Shown: in pieces, positions 1 through 4,609 of the stretch
Layout of the letters: each line of letters begins with the position of its first letter
How positions within the stretch are numbered: the first letter of the stretch is position 1
Source of the DNA: Planctomycetota bacterium
GTDB lineage: Bacteria > Planctomycetota > Phycisphaerae > WQYP01
Assembly: GCA_021852245.1 (NCBI GenBank)
Contig: JAJZNY010000349.1
Coordinates: 1 to 5,274 of the forward strand
Direction: 5' to 3'
DNA: 5,274 nucleotides
The notes under the pieces: generated by a model
Seen by the model: the letters and a program-made list of their open reading frames with translations, nothing else
What the model was told of the DNA's origin: nothing
Database searches by the model: none
Translations under genes and position numbers: made by a program

Positions 1-795
1 ATGATTGCCGACAGCAAACTGGTGCATCGACTGCAGAACGGCCTTGTGCATCTGGAACTCGCGTGCATATTGGCCGCTGAACAGGGGTGCGGATCAGACA
101 CCCCCACCACGCTTGAGCACCTTGCCCGATCCCTGGGATGGCAGGCAAACTGCCCCCTGCCTTGGTACAACTGGAAAGAGGCCCCCGTTCCGCGTTGGGC
201 CGATGAGGGAACCCTCGGCATCACCCGTTCCATGGTGACGGGCCGCATTACCGCACGAAACATCCAGCTATCCATGGCCCGCACCGCGATTATCGACGAA
301 CAGCAATTCAATCAGCTCACTGCCAAAACCAACAATAAGGCGGCGGTATTAAGCACGCACGGGATGATGCTGCTGCGGGAACTCGTGGATCGATACGGGC
401 AGGGTGATGCGTGGATCGTCGTGGATAAAAACGGCGCCCGCGATCGGTATCTCGATATGTTGATGAGGACATTTCCGGAGGCGATGTGGCGGGTGTATCA
501 GGAATCCCCGCTGCTGAGCCGCTACCAATGGGCACGGCCGGAAGGCGTCATTCGCATTGATTTTCAGCAGAAAGGGGAGCAGGCGTGCCTGGCGACCGCC
601 TGGGCAAGCATGATCTGCAAATACATTCGAGAGCGGGCGATGGAGCAGTTTAATATCTGGTGGCAATCAGAAACCGGCAGCGGCGTTAAACCGACCGCTG
701 GATACTATTCCGATGCCCAGCGATGGCTCTCCGAAATGGCGCCCCATCTGGAACGCTGCGGCCCACCGCTGGAGCAATGGGTGCGTACCCGGTAG
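1..795 (+). CDS. RNase HII-like protein, 5'-truncated by window edge
   Basis: This is the C-terminal 264 residues of a protein with the RNase H fold of the type 2 RNase H family, which cleaves the RNA strand of RNA-DNA hybrids. The ATG at base 1 is probably an internal Met: residues 3-6 (ADSK) match the family's DSK motif, which normally follows the first catalytic motif (DExG), so that motif should lie upstream. Further matches are VDKNG at 141-145 (like the IDGN strand, D142 the likely third acidic residue), then GE at 192-193 followed by WASMICKYIRE (201-211), resembling GD followed by AASILAKVTRD in E. coli RNase HII. KPTAGY at 230-235 sits where HKGYPT is usual. Glu193 replaces the usual Asp, and about 85 residues (35-120, including CPLPWY) sit between the DSK and VDKNG motifs, longer than in classical RnhB. 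Family membership is fairly secure. Activity is not: it may be a planctomycete side branch rather than the housekeeping enzyme. Confidence 0.8.
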   Translation: MIADSKLVHRLQNGLVHLELACILAAEQGCGSDTPTTLEHLARSLGWQANCPLPWYNWKEAPVPRWADEGTLGITRSMVTGRITARNIQLSMARTAIIDEQQFNQLTAKTNNKAAVLSTHGMMLLRELVDRYGQGDAWIVVDKNGARDRYLDMLMRTFPEAMWRVYQESPLLSRYQWARPEGVIRIDFQQKGEQACLATAWASMICKYIRERAMEQFNIWWQSETGSGVKPTAGYYSDAQRWLSEMAPHLERCGPPLEQWVRTR

Positions 796-837
796 CTGCC
801 GCCGGGGCGGACAGCCCATCCCAGCGGTCAGCGTTAC

Positions 838-866
838 TTGCGTACCAATAATTCTGAAGGTACACT
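838..866 (+). promoter_or_regulatory. possible sigma70-type promoter for the DUF4870 gene
   Basis: TTGCGT (838-843) and TACACT (861-866) are separated by exactly 17 bases and match the -35 and -10 consensus at 3 and 4 of 6 positions. Transcription would start near 873, giving a leader of about 70 bases before the ATG at 941. The gap after the RNase HII-like gene (145 bases) also suggests separate transcription. The match is weak and could be chance. Confidence 0.3.
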
Positions 867-927
867 TTCATTATCAATTTACAGGGGCGCATGTCCGCGT
901 CGGCTGCGCATGGGTTAACAAAACGAG

Positions 928-934
928 AAGGAGG
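928..934 (+). promoter_or_regulatory. ribosome binding site, upstream start of DUF4870 gene
   Basis: AAGGAGG lies 6 bases before the ATG at 941. It is a near-perfect Shine-Dalgarno sequence and supports the longer form of the protein. Confidence 0.8.
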
Positions 935-940
935 TTTCCG

Positions 941-1303
941 ATGTCAGGTATTCCACAGGCGTCTCCATCCGCAGATAACTCCCCGTCCAAGGAGGATAAG
1001 AACATGGCCATCCTCGTCTGGGTGCTGGGAGTATTTTTCGGATTCATCCCCAGCTTGATTTTCTATCTGTTAAACCATGAAAAGCCCGGCTGGCTTCGCG
1101 ATGTCACACGCGAGGCGCTCAACTTCCAATTGTCGTTCATCATATACTTCTTTGGCTGTATCCTCCTCGCATTCGTCTTTATCGGGTTTCTGCTTTTACC
1201 GGTGGTGGGGTTGCTGTTGGTCATCTTCTCAATCATTGGAGCGATGAAGTCCTCGGCAGGGGAGATATACCGGTGCCCAATCGCTATTCGCTTCCTCAAA
1301 TAG
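941..1303 (+). CDS. DUF4870-type small membrane protein
   Basis: A 120-residue integral membrane protein. Residues 1-20 are a hydrophilic, Ser/Pro-rich, probably cytoplasmic N-terminus. SKEDKNMA (16-23) matches the family's conserved acidic/basic stretch just before the first helix. Helix 1 spans about 23-44, ALNFQ at 59-63 is the hallmark motif, helices 2 and 3 cover about 64-103, and the basic tail GEIYRCPIAIRFLK (107-120) matches the usual G-x-x-YRYP ending, with Cys112 where Tyr is common. The length is typical. The family's biochemical role is unknown; it is distantly similar to Tic20-like proteins. The start at 941 keeps the whole conserved region and has a strong SD. A second in-frame ATG at 1004 (Met22) has its own SD (989-995) and would give a 99-residue form starting almost at the membrane. 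The gene appears monocistronic, converging on the phosphotransferase gene. Confidence 0.85.
   Translation: MSGIPQASPSADNSPSKEDKNMAILVWVLGVFFGFIPSLIFYLLNHEKPGWLRDVTREALNFQLSFIIYFFGCILLAFVFIGFLLLPVVGLLLVIFSIIGAMKSSAGEIYRCPIAIRFLK
989..995 (+). promoter_or_regulatory. second, internal Shine-Dalgarno sequence in the DUF4870 gene
   Basis: AAGGAGG occurs inside the coding region, 8 bases before an in-frame ATG at 1004. It is identical to the SD at 928-934, so the ribosome may initiate at either ATG. It could also be just the codons for the Ser-Lys-Glu-Asp run. Confidence 0.45.
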
Positions 1304-1537
1304 GCGGGCTCACCGGTCGCATTCTCTACGCCCGGCTCGAATAATCGCGTTGTCAGATCATTGAAATTACACCCCCCTTACGAGCCGATGTGACGGTAAT
1401 GGCGCGAGCCTGACAGCCCGGCCAGCCCAGCTCCTGACGGTTTCTTCCCGCTGGCATTTTTACCTGGGCTCACCGCCGCTGCTGCCGGAATCGGTGCACC
1501 GCCGAATGTTCAGCGATGAACGTCGCAGGCCGTAAGA
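1304..1537. other. convergent intergenic region, no gene seen
   Basis: These 234 bases separate the stop codons of two convergent genes. I find no open frame of useful length with an SD, no tRNA cloverleaf and no strong T-tract terminator. The only structure noted is the pair of overlapping inverted repeats at 1421-1470. Confidence 0.6.
1421..1461 (+). terminator. weak candidate terminator of the DUF4870 transcript
   Basis: GCCAGC (1421-1426) pairs perfectly with GCTGGC (1450-1455) across a 23-base loop, and ATTTTT follows at 1456-1461. The loop is long and the stem short, so this is a weak intrinsic terminator at best. A second inverted repeat, AGCCCAG (1424-1430) with CTGGGCT (1464-1470), shares three bases with the first stem, so the two cannot form together. 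Confidence 0.3.
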
Positions 1538-2638
1538 TCAGTCCAGTCGATTGAGATGGTCACCGACGATATCAAGTGCGTCGTCGAGTGACCCGCCGGA
1601 ATTTAATAATTCCACTGCACAGGTCCGCACCGCTTCCCGTCGCGATTCATCCGTCAGATATTCCACCGGTGATTTGCCATCCACGCGGGCCAGCAGCAGC
1701 GCGCCGAGCAGCACCGCGCCCCAATCGGCATGGGCGGCGATCAGCGATGGCCCGGCGGCCTGGCTGTAGGCGTGCCACGCCTCATCGGCCATGAGCATAA
1801 ACGCTCGCCAATGCGGCGCCCGATAAAATCCTTTCAGCAGCAGGTGGTTAATGAGCGTCGCAATATCAAAAATGGGCTGGCCGACGAATACCACCTCAAA
1901 ATCCACCACAAACACGCCCGAGTGGTCGTTGGGCTCGGGGCTCACGAGGATATTTTTCGGAGAATAGTCGCCGTGAATGAGGCAGATCGGATCCGAAAGC
2001 AGAAAGCGGCACAGATCGCTCAATCGGGCGGCAACTTGCGGATACTTGGGCTGGAGGTGTCTGAAGTAGGGATCGATGCGTTGTTGCTCAAAGAGGCGGG
2101 CGTCGCCAAAGCGGGCCTGTGCGACGCTTCCCTTGGTGCCACGGTGCAGATGAGCCAGCCAGCGGGCGGCCTGCGTGATCCACCAGCGTTTGCCTTTGCC
2201 GGCCAGGAGGGATGTTTTGAGATTCACATATTCAGTTGGCGCGGGGCTGATGGCCAGTACCAGATTCTCCGCATCTTCCCACAGGAATTGCGGCAGGGTT
2301 TCGACCGGCATCAACTCCGCAAGCATCCGCAGCGCATCACGCTCCAGCCAGATGCGATCACAGTCGACCTGCCAGGCGGCGGCCACGCGAAACTGCTCCC
2401 GTGGCTGTTTGAGCACGAGACATTTACCCGCCCGCATGCGCTGATCAGGCACACCGCGTTTGATCTGCCCCGGAGTTCGCAGATCGGTGCCGACCGGCTC
2501 GCCGGCATTCATGTCGAGCACCTTGAGAACCATGCTGGAAACCCCGCCACCAAGCTGCTGAATCAGCACATCGGGCGATGTAATCTGATCTCTTGCCAGC
2601 AGATATTCGATTACATTTTCGGGTGTCAGTTCAAACAA
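1538..2638 (-). CDS. phosphotransferase, APH/choline/methylthioribose kinase-like fold
   Basis: A 366-residue soluble small-molecule kinase that would transfer the ATP gamma-phosphate to a hydroxyl. Motifs in order: Gly-rich loop LGGGVSS (29-35), ATP-binding lysine in VLK (Lys77), probable helix-C glutamate (Glu99 in IWLERD), catalytic loop HGDYSPKN (222-229; Asp224 catalytic, Asn229 metal-binding), metal-binding DFE (Asp246), and FDIATLINHLLLK (257-269), a typical fold-closing segment. The N-terminus FELTPENVIEYL resembles the usual start of bacterial members. The start is TTG: an in-frame TGA lies 3 bases before it, and the nearest SD-like GGAG (2654-2651) is a distant 12 bases away, so initiation may be weak. 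Residues about 42-71 form a hydrophilic insertion between the first two strands, where relatives are usually shorter. The substrate is unknown; sequence alone does not separate an antibiotic kinase from a metabolic one, and a metabolic role is likelier. It follows the PIN-like gene by 48 bases, possibly in one operon. Confidence 0.88.
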   Translation of the reverse strand: MFELTPENVIEYLLARDQITSPDVLIQQLGGGVSSMVLKVLDMNAGEPVGTDLRTPGQIKRGVPDQRMRAGKCLVLKQPREQFRVAAAWQVDCDRIWLERDALRMLAELMPVETLPQFLWEDAENLVLAISPAPTEYVNLKTSLLAGKGKRWWITQAARWLAHLHRGTKGSVAQARFGDARLFEQQRIDPYFRHLQPKYPQVAARLSDLCRFLLSDPICLIHGDYSPKNILVSPEPNDHSGVFVVDFEVVFVGQPIFDIATLINHLLLKGFYRAPHWRAFMLMADEAWHAYSQAAGPSLIAAHADWGAVLLGALLLARVDGKSPVEYLTDESRREAVRTCAVELLNSGGSLDDALDIVGDHLNRLD

Positions 2639-2686
2639 GATTCAATCGGTCTCCATTTGCGTCTGTCAATGCGGTACCGCACCGGC

Positions 2687-3067
2687 TCACCTGCCATCTC
2701 CCGTTGCGGGTCGCGACGATCTGCTGTTTGTTGGCAATTGCCGCACCTTGGTCTTGCGGGCGGTGAGCGTATAAAGTCGGCCGGATTTCAGCGTCGGGTA
2801 ACGTTCAAATACATCAGTAATATCTCCCTCCGGAGATTGGATAAACACAACAGCTCCGTGAAACGCGATCCCCTGATCGTAGATCGCGTCGATGTTGGAT
2901 CTCTCAGCTGTTACCCATTGCAAACCTGATTTCGACATCCACAGGCAAAGTTCGGGTGTTGATGACGCATCCACATCGTCGGGATGGGTCGATTGGGTAT
3001 GGTGTCCCAGTTGGGTGAGCCGCTGTCCAACTGCCGCATCCACGGACGAATCCAGGTAAAAACGCAT
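2687..3067 (-). CDS. PIN-like (DUF5615-type) protein
   Basis: A 126-residue protein whose first 75 residues look like the short PIN-like fold of DUF5615 proteins, putative Mg-dependent RNases often found as toxins beside DUF433 antitoxins. The N-terminal strand MRFYLDSSVD (1-10) provides Asp6, LTQLGHHTQ (17-25) matches the common RELGHDV segment, TPEL (37-40) supplies Glu39 where an acidic residue is expected, and WVTAERSN (51-58) takes the place of the usual vTxDxDF, leaving Glu55 as the only acid. GAVVFIQ (71-77) matches the closing strand. The tail after about 100 is Arg/Lys/Ser-rich and probably disordered. The ATG at 3067 is preferred because GAGGA (3080-3076) lies 8 bases before it; an in-frame TTG at 3082 overlaps that SD. 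No DUF433 partner is visible. The fold is a reasonable call. Nuclease activity is uncertain because the third acidic motif is altered. Confidence 0.7.
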   Translation of the reverse strand: MRFYLDSSVDAAVGQRLTQLGHHTQSTHPDDVDASSTPELCLWMSKSGLQWVTAERSNIDAIYDQGIAFHGAVVFIQSPEGDITDVFERYPTLKSGRLYTLTARKTKVRQLPTNSRSSRPATGDGR

Positions 3068-3120
3068 CAATGAAATCCTCAATATGCGGGGGGCATTCGG
3101 CCCTTATTCACCTACCCGCT

Positions 3121-3303
3121 TCAATTTTTCCACATCCCCGGCGCAGCCACCCCATGCGACTGCCGGGAATCCATAGAGGGTAGTTTACCGGCGGATGAAT
3201 TGGTATCCATCGGCAGCGGCGGCACATCTTTTCGCATATTCGAATAACCATCGGGGCATAAAGACTCACCATTCATAAAACGTTCTTGACTTTTAATTGG
3301 CAT
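3121..3303 (-). CDS. doubtful small ORF, 60 residues, unrecognised
   Basis: An open frame of 60 codons starting at ATG 3303. In its favour: GGAGGA (3315-3310) lies 6 bases before the ATG, an excellent SD, and the stop is 53 bases before the PIN-like start, so it could be the first gene of that transcript, the place where an antitoxin often sits. Against it: no family is recognised, it has no clear helix, membrane or binding motif, it holds six Met and many Pro/Ser/Asn, its first half uses AT-ending codons (AAA, AGT, TTA) unlike its neighbours, and the SD-like bases overlap a candidate plus-strand -10 box (3308-3313). It may be a real small protein or fortuitous reading of a leader. Confidence 0.35.
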   Translation of the reverse strand: MPIKSQERFMNGESLCPDGYSNMRKDVPPLPMDTNSSAGKLPSMDSRQSHGVAAPGMWKN

Positions 3304-3313
3304 CAGTTATCCT
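3286..3313 (+). promoter_or_regulatory. candidate promoter of the PEP-CTERM gene
   Basis: TTGACT (3286-3291) and TATCCT (3308-3313) are 16 bases apart and match the sigma70 -35 and -10 consensus at 5 and 4 of 6 positions. Transcription would begin near 3320, leaving about 170 bases of leader before the ATG at 3494. The -10 box overlaps the SD-like sequence of the minus-strand small ORF. It is the best promoter candidate I can find upstream of the gene. Confidence 0.45.
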
Positions 3314-3319
3314 CCCACT

Positions 3320-3493
3320 GTGGTTGCAGACGAGGGCAAGTTCTGCACGAAACAATTTTAGCTCTTGCGTCGGCCGGCCGGTTTGCCTTGTGTCTGTCCT
3401 TAGAGTATCGGCAGCCGAATCGCCTGCGGGCCTGGCGCAAGTGGGGTCGCCACCTTGAAAGGTGGTGCTGTAGAGTTTTTGAGAGGAATTCCT
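3320..3493 (+). other. long structured leader of the PEP-CTERM gene
   Basis: No credible gene lies here on the plus strand. CAGAC (3327-3331) can pair with GTCTG (3392-3396), and GGCAA (3335-3339) with TTGCC (3383-3387), closing a long stem. TGGCG (3433-3437) can pair with CGCCA (3448-3452), but those bases overlap CCACCT (3450-3455), which forms a tight hairpin with AGGTGG (3460-3465) around a TGAA loop. The last two stems exclude each other. No known riboswitch consensus was recognised. Role inferred, not shown. Confidence 0.4.
3481..3487 (+). promoter_or_regulatory. ribosome binding site of the PEP-CTERM gene
   Basis: GAGAGGA lies 6 bases before the ATG at 3494 and decides the start: an in-frame ATG at 3455 has no SD, lies inside the hairpin at 3450-3465, and would put 13 extra residues before the signal peptide. 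The bases AGGAATTCCT (3484-3493), spanning SD and spacer, are a perfect palindrome. Confidence 0.75.
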
Positions 3494-4414
3494 ATGAATC
3501 GTCACAACCTCAAGCGTGGTTCCCGTTTGTCGCGTCGTGCTTCTTGGATGCTCGCGAGTGCCGTCGCCGCGTCGGCCGCCATACCGCTGGCTTTTACCAC
3601 GGGGGCCGATGCGACCGTTCTGGCGACAACACCCCAGTACTATTTTTACCAGGTTACCAACAACACCGGTGCCGCCCAATCCTCCTTCAACGTTGCCCTC
3701 TCGGGCGATGTAACAACGGGGCTTGGGAGTTACATTAATTCCTTTAACAGCCCCACAGCAAGTTCCGCCTACACTTTAAGTCCGGCGGCCACAACGGTGA
3801 CTTTTGCCTCGAATGCCAATCCGCCGGCAACCATCCAGAATGGAGCTACGGCGGCCTTCGGTTTCGAGGTTACCAGTTCCTCGACCGATTTTCCGGCCCC
3901 CACCGCCGGCTTTCCGGAGGCAGCGTATTGGGGCAGTCCATCAACTTCCAATGCAGTTCCCCTCGCCGGTATGTACGAAAACCTGTTGCCCGCAAGCTCA
4001 CCCGTAAAGATCACCGATCCTTACATGATCTGGGAGATTGACGTGGCGAATTCCGCCACACCGACGCAAACGACAACCGAATACTACGAAACGACCTACA
4101 ACACCCTGCCGGCGGACCTTCTGGTCGCAAACAAGACGGCAAACAGCGAGATCATTTCCAATGCCGGATACTACGCGCCCAGTACTCTCACGAGCCCATT
4201 GACCCTGGCGCAGATACAGGCCCTGCCGTCGTCTGATTTCACCGCGCCGGAGAGCATTTCCACGGTATCCAGCCAGTTGACCTATACGATCGCGGCGGGC
4301 AGCTCACTTGAATTTCAAAGCTACCCGGCGGTTTACACCCCGGAACCGGCGTCAGCGGCAATGCTTGGCGTTGCAGCTGCCGGGATGCTTCTTCTTCGGC
4401 GGCGGCGTGCATAG
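3494..4414 (+). CDS. exported PEP-CTERM sorting domain protein
   Basis: A 306-residue exported protein. Residues 1-15 are basic (Arg3, Lys7, Arg8, Arg11, Arg14, Arg15), 16-34 are hydrophobic, and cleavage is likely after ADA (38-40). SRR at 13-15 recalls a twin-arginine signal but lacks the following Phe/Leu pattern, so Sec is likelier. The C-terminus is a classic PEP-CTERM signal: PEP at 283-285, a hydrophobic helix at 286-301 and RRRR at 302-305. In bacteria with exosortase this tail directs cleavage and surface or extracellular sorting; no exosortase gene is in the window. The mature part opens with YYFYQVTNNTG (49-59), seen in beta-rich surface proteins, and is rich in Ser, Thr, Ala, Pro and Tyr. 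It has no Cys, His or Arg and only two Lys, so it should be acidic. I recognise no enzymatic motif; a structural or adhesive role is a guess. It is monocistronic, with a long leader and a strong terminator. Confidence 0.9.
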   Translation: MNRHNLKRGSRLSRRASWMLASAVAASAAIPLAFTTGADATVLATTPQYYFYQVTNNTGAAQSSFNVALSGDVTTGLGSYINSFNSPTASSAYTLSPAATTVTFASNANPPATIQNGATAAFGFEVTSSSTDFPAPTAGFPEAAYWGSPSTSNAVPLAGMYENLLPASSPVKITDPYMIWEIDVANSATPTQTTTEYYETTYNTLPADLLVANKTANSEIISNAGYYAPSTLTSPLTLAQIQALPSSDFTAPESISTVSSQLTYTIAAGSSLEFQSYPAVYTPEPASAAMLGVAAAGMLLLRRRRA

Positions 4415-4462
4415 GTGACACACCAGACAGCGGCTCTGTAGGCCGCTTCAATGGATATTGCC

Positions 4463-4501
4463 GGGGACGCCCCAGATATTATTCGGGGCGTCCCCTTTTT
4501 T
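4463..4501 (+). terminator. strong rho-independent terminator after the PEP-CTERM gene
   Basis: GGGGACGCCCC (4463-4473) pairs perfectly over 11 bases with GGGGCGTCCCC (4485-4495) around an 11-base AT-rich loop, followed at once by TTTTTT (4496-4501) and ATTT. It lies 48 bases after the stop codon. There is no matching A-tract before the stem, so it should act only on plus-strand transcripts. Confidence 0.95.
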
Positions 4502-4516
4502 ATTTAATGCACGACC

Positions 4517-4567
4517 CCTGCGGCCAATAATCGCACATCGGCCGAATCGGTGGCCGGCGGCCGCAGG
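4517..4567. repeat. nested inverted repeat between convergent genes
   Basis: CCTGCGGCC (4517-4525) and GGCCGCAGG (4559-4567) form a perfect 9-base inverted repeat. Inside it, CGGCC (4539-4543) pairs with GGCCG (4552-4556). It lies past the plus-strand terminator and 42 bases beyond the stop of the minus-strand beta-helix gene, so it would fold in that gene's 3' untranslated RNA. No T-tract follows on either strand, so it is not a standard intrinsic terminator; it could be a 3' stabilising or factor-dependent element. Confidence 0.5.
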
Positions 4568-4609
4568 ACCTGTCCGCAGTTTCAAAACGGCACCTTATCG
4601 ATGGCGACC

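Noticed and set aside
796..815. Terminator after the RNase HII-like gene (CCGC-CGGG-GCGG)
   Set aside because: Only a 4-base stem and no T-tract follows.
887..912. Direct repeat GCGCATG (887-893 and 906-912), 19 bases apart, before the DUF4870 gene
   Set aside because: Seven bases repeated twice in GC-rich DNA is expected by chance, and there is no symmetry or promoter overlap to suggest an operator.
1340..1365. tRNA T-arm-like GGCTCGAATAA
   Set aside because: The flanking bases do not pair and no acceptor or anticodon arm can be drawn.
1730..2929. A 399-codon plus-strand open frame
   Set aside because: It runs antisense to the kinase and across the PIN-like gene, has no SD and resembles no family. 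The minus-strand frames carry clear kinase and PIN-like motifs, so this is a shadow.
3320..3493. Known riboswitch (cyclic di-GMP type I or fluoride) in the leader
   Set aside because: GGGCAAG and a CCACCTTGAAAGGTGG hairpin are faintly reminiscent, but the conserved core bases of those classes (such as GACGCAAAG or GAUGG with CUGAUG) are absent.
3494..3560. Twin-arginine (Tat) signal in the PEP-CTERM protein
   Set aside because: SRR is present but the hydrophobic residues normally following it are Ser and Trp, and the mature part suggests no cofactor; an ordinary Sec signal fits better.
3286..3738. A 150-codon plus-strand open frame overlapping the PEP-CTERM start
   Set aside because: It begins inside the candidate promoter, lacks an SD, is rich in Arg/Cys/Trp out-of-frame residues and ends within the surface-protein gene.
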